A program made the position numbers and the translations under genes. From the NCBI GenBank assembly GCA_903828255.1, contig CAIKLQ010000509.1, forward strand, positions 1-35,402: a stretch of 35,402 nucleotides of DNA, in the 5' to 3' direction. Below are positions 1 to 8,093 of this stretch, piece by piece. Below the pieces are notes generated by a model. That model searched no databases, was not told where the DNA came from, and saw nothing but the letters and a program-made list of their open reading frames with translations. The DNA is from an uncultured Verrucomicrobiota bacterium. Lineage in GTDB: Bacteria; Verrucomicrobiota; Verrucomicrobiia; Limisphaerales; JADLHS01. Within the stretch, counting starts at the first letter, position 1. Each line of letters begins with the position of its first letter.

Positions 1-82
1 CACTTCACGCGGCAAAAGCCGCAGTGCAGGCGAACGCGCCCGTCGTCGCTCCCTAGGAGCTAGAGTGGGCAGGGGGCAGGAA

Positions 83-1102
83 TTACTTGTTGGCGACGCG
101 TTTCAGGAATTGTAACTCCTGCAACACGCGACCCGTCCCTTCGGCGACGGCGCTCAACGGATCGTCAGCGACGTGGACGGGCAAACCGGTCTCTTCGGCG
201 ACGAGGCGGTCAATGCCGCGCAACAACGCGCCGCCACCCGCCATCACAATCCCGCGATCCACCAGATCAGAGGAGAGTTCGGGGGGGCAGCGTTCCAACG
301 TCAGCCGAATGGATTCAAGGATGCTCGAAAGCGGTTCCTGAAGGGCCTCGCGAATTTCTTCGGAGCGAATGGTCAGCGTCTTCGGCAGACCTGCGCTCAA
401 ATCCCGGCCCTTCACTTCCATGGTTAATTCCTGCTCCAGCGGAAAGGCGGATCCGACCCGGATCTTGATTTCCTCCGCTGTGCGTTCACCGATCATCAGG
501 TTGTAGGCTCGTTTCATGTGCGCCACGATCGTTTCATCGAACTCGTCTCCGCCCACCCGCAGGCTGCGGCTGAAGACGATGCCGGCCAGGGAGATGATTG
601 CGATTTCGCAAGTCCCGCCGCCGATGTCCACGATCATGTTGCCCGCCGGCTCGTGAACGGGCAGTCCTACCCCGATGGCGGAAGCCATGGGCTGCTCGAT
701 CAAATACACTTCCCGCGCGCCGGCGTGTGTGGCGGAATCCTTGACCGCCCGTTTCTCCACTTCCGTAATCCCGGAAGGCACGGCGACGACAACCCGCGGT
801 GCAATGAGTTTTCGATGATGGACCTTCTGGATGAAGTGGCGGAGCATGGCTTCGGTGATTTCGAAGTCCGCGATAACGCCGTCTTTCATCGGGCGAATGG
901 CCACGATATTGCCGGGCGTGCGGCCCAACATGCGTTTCGCTTCCTCACCGACGGCCAGCACAGTCGTAGTGCCCGCCTGAATGGCGACGACCGATGGTTC
1001 ACGGAGGACGATGCCTCGATCGCGAACGTAAACCAATGAATTGGCCGTCCCGAGGTCTATTCCGATGTCGTTGGAAAACAGGCTTTTGAATTGCGCAAAC
1101 AT
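83..1102 (-). CDS. mreB: Rod shape-determining protein MreB
   Basis: Bacterial actin homologue that polymerises with ATP under the inner membrane and guides the cell-wall elongation machinery. The 339-residue length is normal for the family. Visible actin-fold motifs are the phosphate-1 loop [11 protein letters not shown] near residue 12, [15 protein letters not shown] near 107, the phosphate-2 loop [16 protein letters not shown] near 157, and the adenosine motif [13 protein letters not shown] near 289. The ATG start is preceded by a plausible promoter, and the protein begins with a short hydrophobic-basic stretch (MFAQFKSLF) that could act as the membrane-touching helix of MreB. mreC usually follows mreB; only 82 bases remain before the window edge, so it cannot be seen. 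Identity is secure. Confidence 0.97.
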   Translation of the reverse strand: MFAQFKSLFSNDIGIDLGTANSLVYVRDRGIVLREPSVVAIQAGTTTVLAVGEEAKRMLGRTPGNIVAIRPMKDGVIADFEITEAMLRHFIQKVHHRKLIAPRVVVAVPSGITEVEKRAVKDSATHAGAREVYLIEQPMASAIGVGLPVHEPAGNMIVDIGGGTCEIAIISLAGIVFSRSLRVGGDEFDETIVAHMKRAYNLMIGERTAEEIKIRVGSAFPLEQELTMEVKGRDLSAGLPKTLTIRSEEIREALQEPLSSILESIRLTLERCPPELSSDLVDRGIVMAGGGALLRGIDRLVAEETGLPVHVADDPLSAVAEGTGRVLQELQFLKRVANK

Positions 1103-1123
1103 GAACTTTGCCTAACTCCCTAA

Positions 1124-1152
1124 AGTAAAGAGGGCGGATGCGGGCAGGTCAA
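1124..1152 (-). promoter_or_regulatory. Candidate sigma70-type promoter for mreB
   Basis: On the minus strand TTGACC (1152-1147) is followed after exactly 17 bases by TTTACT (1129-1124), which matches four of six bases of the -10 consensus. Transcription would start near 1117 and give a leader of about 15 bases. Spacing and position fit a housekeeping promoter, but the call rests on consensus matching only. Confidence 0.45.
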
Positions 1153-1340
1153 GGCTATTAACCTCAGCGCCGCAGATTTGTCCCAGCGTCACGCTTTCAT
1201 GCGGCAAACCCGGGGCGAGAAACAACTTGCAGCGTTGCTGGCGGGCGCATGGGTGTTGCGGGGCTTCGCCGCAAAAAACGAGTTGAAATCAGCAAATCGC
1301 GTGGAGTCATCGCCATCATTTTGGCCGAAGATTAAGTTGT

Positions 1341-3149
1341 ATGAGTTTTAAGGGATTGCGGTTATCTGGCTGGGCCGCGCTGTTGGTCGTGATTTCGTCT
1401 TCGGCGGCGGCCGAGTTGAAGGACAGTGATTGTCTGGAATGTCACGCGGACAAGTCGCTCACCAAGACCAACGCGGCAGGGAAGGAGGTTTCACTGTTCG
1501 TGGAGGTTGCCAAGTTGGCGGCGTCCGCCCACAAGACCAACACCTGCGCCAGTTGCCATTCGGACCTCACCAGCAAGCATCCCGACGACAATCTCGCCGC
1601 CAAGCCCGTCAACTGCCGTGCGTGCCACGAGCGGCAGTCGGAAAGTTACGGGGCCAGCGTTCACGGCTTGGCGCTGAAGGCGGGGCGTGCGGATTCGGCC
1701 ACCTGCCAGGATTGCCACGATTCGCACGAGGTCCTGCCGCCCAGTTCGCCGGCGTCGCCGTTGCATGTGTCGCATCAGGCCGAAACCTGTGGGACGTGCC
1801 ATGAATCGGAGGCGAAGGAGCTTGCGCAGAGCGTCCACGGCAAAGCCGCCGCCGCGGGCGTGCGCGATGCCCCGACGTGCACGGATTGTCACTACGAGCA
1901 CAAGATTGAGACGCTCGGCACGAGATCGGCCCGGAGAATTTCCGAAGATGTGTGCAGTCGCTGCCATGCATCCGAACGTCTGAACACGAAATACAACCTC
2001 CCCGCTGATCGCGTAAAAACCTTTTTCGACAGTTATCACGGACTGGCTAGTTGTTACGGCTCGACGCTGGCCGCCAATTGCGCCAGTTGTCATAGCTATC
2101 ACAAGGTTTTGCCGTCAGCCGACCCGGCCTCGACCATCAATCCCGCTCACCTCGTCGAAACCTGCGGCAAATGCCATCCCGGGGCGAATGAGAAATTTGC
2201 CTTGAGCAAGGTTCACATGGACCTCACGACCCAGAAGAGTGCCACCGATCTGGGCACGCAGATTAACTGGTGGGTGCGGAAGATTTATCTGCTGCTGATC
2301 TTCGGCGTGGTGGGCGCGATGTTCGTTCACAACGCGCTGTTGTTCCTCAAGAAAGTCAGCGCGCATCTGCGTTCGAGCGGACGGCCCGTGCTGCGGATGA
2401 GTCTTTCGCAACGCTGGCAACACGCCTTGCTCGCGACGAGTTTCATCGCGTTGGCGATCACGGGATTCGCGCTAAAGTTTCCCGACTCGTGGCTGGCAAA
2501 AGTGATGGGTTCAAGCGAACCGTTCCGACGCTGGGCGCATCGGATCGCGGGCATCGTGCTACTGGTTGTTGGCGCGTACCATATTATCTATCTCCTTTCG
2601 ACGAAGGATGGTCGGCGGTTGGTGAAGGATTTGTTCCCGATCAAAAAGGACCTGACGGACGTTTGGGGCGCGGTGCGTTACCTGGTTGGCCTGACCCGGG
2701 AAAAACCAAAGATCGGGCGCTTTGGTTACGCCGAGAAGATGGAGTATTGGGCGGTGGTGTGGGGCACGATCATCATGGGCGTCACCGGCTTGATGATCTG
2801 GTTCAAGATGGATGTGACCCTCTGGCTGCCGCGCTGGATGGTGGATGTGGCGCTGACGATCCACTACTACGAGGCCATCCTGGCGTGCTTGGCGATCATC
2901 GTGTGGCATTTCTACCATGTGATTTTCGACCCGGACGTTTATCCGCTGAACATGGCTTGCTGGGACGGGAAAGTTTCTGCTCACTGGCAGGAAGAAGAGC
3001 ACCCGCTCGAAACGCCGCCGGGAAAAGCGGATCCCGCGGAGTCGCTGCTGGCGCCGTTGCCAGAGGCTGAACCGCCCGCGCCAGTAGTCGCAACCAAGAT
3101 TCAGCGACCAAGGGCTGAGAACGGGTCGTCAAAGCGCTCCCGCCCCTGA
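1341..3149 (+). CDS. Nine-haem cytochrome c / cytochrome b fusion (CbcL-like architecture)
   Basis: A 602-residue membrane-bound electron-transfer protein. A signal peptide (residues 1-24, ending SSSAAA) precedes a periplasmic domain with nine CxxCH haem c motifs starting near residues 31, 69, 92, 122, 150, 180, 205, 247 and 275. Five hydrophobic segments follow (about 312-336, 359-378, 397-420, 468-487 and 500-528). They carry histidines typical of di-haem cytochrome b561/FdnI-type subunits: H361, H400, H414, H508, H523 and H526. The C-terminal tail is proline- and charge-rich. The same order, nine c haems then a di-haem b domain, is known from CbcL of Geobacter, an inner-membrane quinol oxidase of extracellular respiration. 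That comparison is from memory and the role here is inferred. No clear Shine-Dalgarno precedes the ATG. A small zinc-finger-like gene follows after 37 bases. Confidence 0.88.
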   Translation: MSFKGLRLSGWAALLVVISSSAAAELKDSDCLECHADKSLTKTNAAGKEVSLFVEVAKLAASAHKTNTCASCHSDLTSKHPDDNLAAKPVNCRACHERQSESYGASVHGLALKAGRADSATCQDCHDSHEVLPPSSPASPLHVSHQAETCGTCHESEAKELAQSVHGKAAAAGVRDAPTCTDCHYEHKIETLGTRSARRISEDVCSRCHASERLNTKYNLPADRVKTFFDSYHGLASCYGSTLAANCASCHSYHKVLPSADPASTINPAHLVETCGKCHPGANEKFALSKVHMDLTTQKSATDLGTQINWWVRKIYLLLIFGVVGAMFVHNALLFLKKVSAHLRSSGRPVLRMSLSQRWQHALLATSFIALAITGFALKFPDSWLAKVMGSSEPFRRWAHRIAGIVLLVVGAYHIIYLLSTKDGRRLVKDLFPIKKDLTDVWGAVRYLVGLTREKPKIGRFGYAEKMEYWAVVWGTIIMGVTGLMIWFKMDVTLWLPRWMVDVALTIHYYEAILACLAIIVWHFYHVIFDPDVYPLNMACWDGKVSAHWQEEEHPLETPPGKADPAESLLAPLPEAEPPAPVVATKIQRPRAENGSSKRSRP

Positions 3150-3186
3150 CCCGTGGGAAATTTCCAGCGCGTGGCATGACAACCGT

Positions 3187-3504
3187 GTGAAAAACTTCGA
3201 CGCCACCCGCTCAGATCTGGTTCCGCTGTATTGCTATTACTGCGGCCGGTTGATCGTGGATGGCAACTGGTTCGCCCGCATCAAACTCGGGGATGGGCGC
3301 GTGGCTTTGTGCCGTCCGGGTTGTGTCGAGTTGTTCCTCGAACATCCCGAGCATTGTGTGGGAGCGGAAGGAGGTTCAATGGCGCAATCGGAAACCGCAG
3401 TGGCTCAGTCGCGGCAGGCCGTGGCGACTGCCCCCGCCAACTCTAGCCGCGCCGAATGTAGCCGGGCAATCGCCACTCCCGCCATGCGCTTCGTCAACTC
3501 GTAG
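3187..3504 (+). CDS. Small cysteine-rich zinc-finger-like protein
   Basis: Function unknown. The 105-residue protein uses a GTG start 37 bases after the cytochrome stop, so it may be co-transcribed with it. Residues 16-58 form the only domain-like part: CYYC near the start, then C38 and C42 (RPGC) and C53. This pattern suits a small treble-clef or zinc-ribbon metal site. The remainder (about 60-105) is low-complexity alanine/serine/glutamine and lies partly antisense to the end of the converging cyclic-nucleotide-binding gene (99-100 shared bases). The cysteine core is convincing; the tail may be tolerated non-domain sequence. No partner or pathway can be named. Confidence 0.55.
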   Translation: MKNFDATRSDLVPLYCYYCGRLIVDGNWFARIKLGDGRVALCRPGCVELFLEHPEHCVGAEGGSMAQSETAVAQSRQAVATAPANSSRAECSRAIATPAMRFVNS

Positions 3505-3923
3505 CCCAGCGCCGGGTCGGCCTCGCAACATTCGAGCAGCCACGTTCCGTAAACAAAAATGGCCCGGGTCGCGTCGAGCGCCCGCGCTGTAAAGTGCCAG
3601 CGAAAGGGCGGAAACATCCACGACCAACCCAACGCTTCACCGGCACCGATGCGATCAATCACGCGCGCGCCGCCGTCGGGCAAGGCCACTTCCAATGCCA
3701 CGGCACCCTCCAGGATCAGATAGAAACGGTTGGCCAAGTCGCCCTCCTGAAAAATCTTTTCGCTGGCGGAAAAATTCGTGGCGGTCGCGTATTCAGCCAA
3801 CGTGAGCAGGTGCGCCTGAGTCAGACCGTTCAAGAAAGGATGTGCCTGCAACTGCCCGGCTAGTTGAGCGCGTACCGACTGCGGGGTCGAACTCCCGACA
3901 ACCTTGGCCAGTTGCGAATTCAC
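3405..3923 (-). CDS. Cyclic nucleotide-binding domain protein without DNA-binding domain
   Basis: A single Crp/Fnr-type cNMP-binding beta-barrel: HPFLNGLTQAHLLTLAEYA, then SASEKIFQEGDLANRFYLIL, then the glycine-rich turn and IGAGEALGWSWMFPPFRW, which corresponds to the phosphate-binding cassette. A C-terminal helix (ALGYELTKRMAGVAIARL) ends the protein with no helix-turn-helix, so it cannot act as a Crp-type repressor by itself. I chose the GTG at 3923 rather than an ATG 45 bases further out, because the GTG overlaps the stop codon of the upstream stress protein as GTGA, a usual sign of translational coupling. It is probably a sensor or adaptor working with the stress protein. Its 3' end overlaps the converging small cysteine-rich gene. 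Confidence 0.8.
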   Translation of the reverse strand: MNSQLAKVVGSSTPQSVRAQLAGQLQAHPFLNGLTQAHLLTLAEYATATNFSASEKIFQEGDLANRFYLILEGAVALEVALPDGGARVIDRIGAGEALGWSWMFPPFRWHFTARALDATRAIFVYGTWLLECCEADPALGYELTKRMAGVAIARLHSARLELAGAVATACRD

Positions 3924-4489
3924 CCGATGAACTCGTGTTCGTGACGCCGAACGACCAGCACAGGACAAGGCGCGTGACGCACCACCTTTTCCGCCGTACC
4001 GCCCATGATGGCTCGCGTCACGCCGGTATAACCGTGGGTGCCAATGATGATCAAGTCGGCGCTGAGCGCCTTGGCGACTTCCGTGATCTCGAAGAAAGCC
4101 AGACCGTTGCGAACCACCGTCTCCACGATGCGACAGGGGCCTAGAATCCGCCGCCCCAAGACGCCAAGCTTCGACTTGGCCTGGGAAGCGCGCTGACTTT
4201 CCGAATCCTTGTGGACCACGGACGCGCCGCCAAAATCCGCCGGGCCATACGAAGGCTCAACCACATGAACGAGCGTGATGGACGCGTCAAACTGCCGCGC
4301 CATGGACACGGCATAACGCACGGCCTTGGCGCTTTCGCGGGAAAAATCGGTCGGCACGAGAATTCGCTGCAACTTCATTTGGGTGCCAGGAGACTGCTTG
4401 ACGGAGAACCGTTGAAGCGCCTCCGTTGGTGGCGATTCGCTCCCGTTACCGTCCTTGAGCAACGGGCGTTTGGCGTGAGATGCTTTCAT
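3920..4489 (-). CDS. Universal stress protein (UspA family)
   Basis: A single Usp domain starts at about residue 39 (QRILVPTDFSRESAKAVRYA) and ends with the nucleotide-binding loop IIIGTHGYTGVTRAIMGG followed by AEKVVRHAPCPVLVVR. The loop keeps the G-x2-G-x9-G pattern of ATP-binding members, although the residue after the last glycine is glycine rather than serine or threonine. The first 37 residues are polar and outside the domain, and an alternative ATG at 4378 would remove them; the longer start has a weak GGA upstream. It forms a two-gene unit with the cyclic-nucleotide-binding gene through a GTGA overlap and is divergent from the PocR/AraC regulator, which may control it. Confidence 0.9.
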   Translation of the reverse strand: MKASHAKRPLLKDGNGSESPPTEALQRFSVKQSPGTQMKLQRILVPTDFSRESAKAVRYAVSMARQFDASITLVHVVEPSYGPADFGGASVVHKDSESQRASQAKSKLGVLGRRILGPCRIVETVVRNGLAFFEITEVAKALSADLIIIGTHGYTGVTRAIMGGTAEKVVRHAPCPVLVVRRHEHEFIG

Positions 4490-4631
4490 GTTTCCGTGCG
4501 GTCGGGCCGATGTTTTCTTTCTCTCCGCACGACGTTAGTTTGCCGCGCCGGCATCTTCTCCGCTTCTTTTGCCGAATGGTCATCCTCTTTTGCTCCTTGC
4601 TGCGTTCGCGCGTCGCGGCTAATTTTCGTGC

Positions 4632-5519
4632 GTGGATCGTGACGAAAATAAACGCTTTATCGAATCGCTGTCGCGTTCGCAAATCTATCAAGATTACGAA
4701 CGCGCATTCAGCAAGACGACCGGCCTGCCGCTGACCTTGCGGCCAGTCGAGCCGTGGCACATGGTTCACAAGGGCAAGAAATTCGAGAATCCGTTCTGCG
4801 CCCTGATGGCGGAAACTAACAAGTCCTGCGCGGCGTGCCTGGAAGTGCAGCAGAAGATTGCCGCCGGGGCCGGTTCTGTCCCCCGCACCGTGAAATGCTT
4901 CGCCGGCCTGTGCGATACCGGCGTGCCGGTTTCCGTCGGGGACGAGGTCGTCGGCTTCCTGCAAACCGGGCAGATCATGCTCCAGAAGCCGACCAAGAAA
5001 CAATTCAACCGCACGGCTTCCGATCTGGTTCGTTGGGGTTTGAAGGTGGACTTGCGGAAGTTGGAGGAGGCGTATTTCCAAACCCGCGTGCTGACCTCGA
5101 AGCAATACGAATCGCTCATCCACCTGCTGACCATTTTTGCGCAACACCTGGCTTTGGTCAGCAATCAATTGATGGTCCGGCACGAAAACTCCGAGCCGCC
5201 TGCCATCACCAAGGCCAAGCAGTTCATCATCGAACATCAGGGGGACGAAATCTCGCTCGGAGACGTCGCGAGCGCCGTGAACACGAGCACGTTTTACTTT
5301 TGCAAGATGTTCAAGAAGTCCACGGGCATCAACTTCACCGAATACCTAGCTCGGGTGCGCGTGGAAAAAGCCAAGAATCTCCTGCTCAATCCGAACTCGC
5401 GCATCAGCGAAGTGGCCTTCGCTTCCGGCTTTCAATCCTTGAGCCATTTCAACCGCGTCTTCCGTCGCATCGCCGGCCATTCCCCGACCCGCTACCGCGA
5501 AAAGCTGCCGGGCAAGTGA
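4632..5519 (+). CDS. PocR-type sensory domain plus AraC-family transcription regulator
   Basis: A 295-residue regulator. Residues about 15-180 look like a PocR sensory domain, with a cysteine cluster (NPFCALM, SCAAC, CFAGLC) and the pattern GLCDTGVPVSVGDEVVGFLQTG. Residues about 190-290 are two AraC-type helix-turn-helix motifs: ISLGDVASAVNTSTFYFCKM and ISEVAFASGFQSLSHFNRVF, closed by the family signature HSPTRYRE. PocR domains are reported to bind small metabolites, and the cysteines could also hold a metal or cofactor; that is inference. The start is GTG at 4632 with no clear ribosome-binding site. It is divergent from the stress-protein operon and converges on the metal ATPase, so either neighbour could be its target. 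Confidence 0.87.
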   Translation: MDRDENKRFIESLSRSQIYQDYERAFSKTTGLPLTLRPVEPWHMVHKGKKFENPFCALMAETNKSCAACLEVQQKIAAGAGSVPRTVKCFAGLCDTGVPVSVGDEVVGFLQTGQIMLQKPTKKQFNRTASDLVRWGLKVDLRKLEEAYFQTRVLTSKQYESLIHLLTIFAQHLALVSNQLMVRHENSEPPAITKAKQFIIEHQGDEISLGDVASAVNTSTFYFCKMFKKSTGINFTEYLARVRVEKAKNLLLNPNSRISEVAFASGFQSLSHFNRVFRRIAGHSPTRYREKLPGK

Positions 5520-5529
5520 TTATCTCGAA

Positions 5530-5551
5530 GCGCCGATTTCCAAATCGGCGC
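5530..5551. repeat. Perfect 22-base palindromic hairpin between convergent genes
   Basis: Ten-base arms GCGCCGATTT and AAATCGGCGC flank a two-base centre (CC). It lies 10 bases after the stop of the PocR/AraC gene and 50 bases from the stop of the converging metal ATPase. Neither side has a run of T, so an intrinsic terminator is possible but not typical. It looks like one copy of a dispersed short palindrome. Confidence 0.75.
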
Positions 5552-5600
5552 GTCTCGGCAGCCGTTCCGCGAAGGTCTTTTACCCAAACTGGCGTTGCAT

Positions 5601-7937
5601 TCACTGCGGCTTCGCGGCCTTCGTGGTTCCTCCGAACAGCAACCGCAAACTGTTCATCACCACGATTACGGTGCTGCCTTCGTGGCCCACGACCCCAATC
5701 GGCAATGGAATTTTGCCAATCAGTGCGAACCCCACCAACACCGCCACGGTGCCCATCGAGATCACCAGATTCTGACGGATGATTCGCCGCGCCCGCTGAC
5801 TCAGCCGGAACGCCGCGAGAAAATTCTCCAGCCGGTCGTGCATCAAAATCACGTCGGCTTGCTCCAGCGCCGCGTCGGACCCGCGCGCGCCCATCGCCAC
5901 TCCGACGTGTGCCACGGCCAGACTCGGCGCGTCATTCACCCCGTCCCCGACCATCGCTACGCGCTTGCCGCCTGCACTCAAAGCCTTGATCGCTGCCACT
6001 TTCTCCTCCGGCTTTAACTCGGCGCGAACTTCGTCGAGATGTAATTCCGTTTTCAGATGCTCTGCCGTCGCCCGCCGATCACCCGTGAGCACGACACTGC
6101 GCAAGCCCGCTGCGCGCAATGCCTCCAACACCTCGCGGGCCTGGGGGCGGATGTCGTCGCGCAAAATGATTCGCCCAAGCAGATCGCCGCTGCTCAACCA
6201 GATTTCGGAAAACCCGGCTTCCGTGGGCGCAATCTGCGCGACCCTTTGATCACCCCGCAGGGCGGAAATCCACTCGCGCCGGCCCAAGGCGATTTCCCCG
6301 GCGGGGCAGCGGCCCTTCACGCCTTGCCCCGTCACTGATTCAAAATGTTCAAACTCAATCGCCTCCAGTCCTTGTTGCTTGCCGTAGCGCGCCACCGCCC
6401 GCGCCAGCGGATGCGTGGACAACTTGTCGAGCGAATATGCCAGCCGCCCCACTTCGTTTTCCCGTCCGGCCGGAAAACTCGCCACGTTTTCCACGCGCAA
6501 TTCGCCCGTGGTCAACGTTCCGGTTTTGTCGAGGGCCACCACGCTGACGTCCGCGAGTTTTTCCACCGCCGCGCCGCCACGAATCAAGACGCCATGCCGC
6601 GCGCCCCAGGCAATCGCCGCCAGCACCGCGCTCGGAATCGAGAGCACCAGCGCACACGGCGACGCGACCACGAGCAAGGTCATCGTGCGGTAAAACGCGC
6701 TGCGCAGTTCCACGGTGGAAGTGAAGGCTGGCAGTTGAAACCCGAGCCACCAGACGAAAAACATCGCCAGCGACAATCCCAGCACCGCGTAGGTGTAATA
6801 TGTGCTGAACCGATCGGTGAACTGCTGCGACGGCGCTTTCTGCTGCTGGGCGGACTTGATCAGATGGATGATTTTTTGCAGCGAACTTTCCGCCGCCGGT
6901 CGCAGCACCGTCACTTCGACCGCACCCCACAGATTGATCGTGCCCGCCAGCACGGTGTCGCCCACCCGCTTTTCCACCGGGGTTGCTTCGCCGGTGAGGT
7001 TTGATTCGTCAGCGGCCGTGGTGCCCTTGAGCACTTCCGCGTCCACCGGGAACTGCGCGCCCGGTTTCACCAGCAAGCGCATGGCCGCGCGCAATTGTTC
7101 CACGGGCAACTCGAGTTCGCGGCCCTGCGTGTCGAGAGTCGTGGCCACTTTGGGCGCATCGCGAAAGAGCGAGCGAATTTCCTTTTGCGTCCGGCCCAGG
7201 GCGTAATGTTCCAGCGCGCCAGAAAAGGAAAACAGGAAAAGCAACGTCGCCCCCTCGCCCCAGGCGCCGATGCTCGCACTGCCCGCCGCCACGGCGATCA
7301 TCAGGAAATGCACATCCACGGCGCGCTGGCGCAACCGTTCCCAAACCTCCTCCGTCGGAAACCAACCGCCGGCCAGGTAACTCAAAATGAAAACCGGAAT
7401 CCGCCACGCCGCCGGCACGGCATACGCCGCCAGCAAACCCAGCGCGCCGCAGGCCAGCGCCAGCGCCAGTTGCGGTTTCCACTCGTCTTCGTGCTCCTCC
7501 GCATGTTCGATGAACTCGACGTCCCGCTGGACGACCTTGGGAAAGGGCAGGTCCCGCCAGCGCCAAAACTTGGGCGCGGTCGGGCAGGTGATGCGCGCGA
7601 TGGTGGTGGCATCGCTGGCGTGGTTGACCGTGATGCCCTGGAGTTCCTGTGCCGTGAGCGGTTGGTCGCAGTTGGCGCAATCCCCGGAACCATTCAACAA
7701 ACCGCAAGCCGGCCCGTCGGTGGCGGATTGGGCCTCGTGCAATTTCTCCGTCAGTCGCCCGGTCAAGGCCGCGACGTCCGCTCGGCCGAGGGTGGCAACC
7801 GAGATTCTTTGGTGCGCGCGATCAATCGTAACCGCTTCGAGCGTCGGCTCCGTCGCCAGCGTGGCGACGACCGAACGCGAGAGACAGCGGTGGGCTGCCG
7901 GTTCACCCGGAAGGCGTGGGAGGGCGGTTTGACTCAT
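5601..7937 (-). CDS. Heavy-metal translocating P-type ATPase, P1B-4-like
   Basis: A 778-residue inner-membrane metal exporter. Motifs in order: actuator loop TGEATP near 315, metal-site SPC at 426-428 in the sixth membrane helix, phosphorylation site DKTGTL with D470, HP at 509-510, hinge GDGVND at 664-669, and HEGST at 752-756 in the last membrane helix. SPC together with HEG(G/S)T is the signature of the P1B-4 subgroup, associated with cobalt, iron or related divalent metals. Copper pumps carry CPC instead. The N-terminal 130 residues hold scattered cysteines (C18, C78, C87, C90, C118) and a degenerate HMA-like fold without a clear CxxC metal site. A histidine/glutamate-rich patch (EFIEHAEEHEDE) precedes the first helix. 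The last residues (GTTKAAKPQ) are encoded by a dispersed repeat. Confidence 0.92.
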   Translation of the reverse strand: MSQTALPRLPGEPAAHRCLSRSVVATLATEPTLEAVTIDRAHQRISVATLGRADVAALTGRLTEKLHEAQSATDGPACGLLNGSGDCANCDQPLTAQELQGITVNHASDATTIARITCPTAPKFWRWRDLPFPKVVQRDVEFIEHAEEHEDEWKPQLALALACGALGLLAAYAVPAAWRIPVFILSYLAGGWFPTEEVWERLRQRAVDVHFLMIAVAAGSASIGAWGEGATLLFLFSFSGALEHYALGRTQKEIRSLFRDAPKVATTLDTQGRELELPVEQLRAAMRLLVKPGAQFPVDAEVLKGTTAADESNLTGEATPVEKRVGDTVLAGTINLWGAVEVTVLRPAAESSLQKIIHLIKSAQQQKAPSQQFTDRFSTYYTYAVLGLSLAMFFVWWLGFQLPAFTSTVELRSAFYRTMTLLVVASPCALVLSIPSAVLAAIAWGARHGVLIRGGAAVEKLADVSVVALDKTGTLTTGELRVENVASFPAGRENEVGRLAYSLDKLSTHPLARAVARYGKQQGLEAIEFEHFESVTGQGVKGRCPAGEIALGRREWISALRGDQRVAQIAPTEAGFSEIWLSSGDLLGRIILRDDIRPQAREVLEALRAAGLRSVVLTGDRRATAEHLKTELHLDEVRAELKPEEKVAAIKALSAGGKRVAMVGDGVNDAPSLAVAHVGVAMGARGSDAALEQADVILMHDRLENFLAAFRLSQRARRIIRQNLVISMGTVAVLVGFALIGKIPLPIGVVGHEGSTVIVVMNSLRLLFGGTTKAAKPQ

Positions 7938-8039
7938 AAATGCGCCCCTTTCCTAGCACAATTTGTTTTGCCCGGCGACGGAATTCTGTGAGTCGGGATT
8001 TCGCCTGCGGGTGCGGAGCCGGTTGGGGCGCCGGAAACG

Positions 8040-8070
8040 AAAAACCCCACGCTGGTTAGCGCGGGGTTTT
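8040..8070 (-). terminator. Intrinsic terminator of the small cysteine-rich gene
   Basis: On the minus strand the arms AAAACCCCGCG and CGTGGGGTTTTT pair over about 12 positions with one mismatch around a TAACCAG-type loop and end in five T. It lies 24 bases after the stop of the small exported protein and upstream of the metal ATPase, so the two are probably separate transcripts. Confidence 0.8.
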
Positions 8071-8093
8071 GGGTGCGAAATGAAAACCTGCGG

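Noticed and set aside
9-60. Two small hairpins at the window start (GCGGC-AAAA-GCCGC and GCTCC-CTA-GGAGC) and a possible mreC start
   Set aside because: Five-base stems without T-runs are common by chance at this GC content, and too little sequence remains to see mreC.
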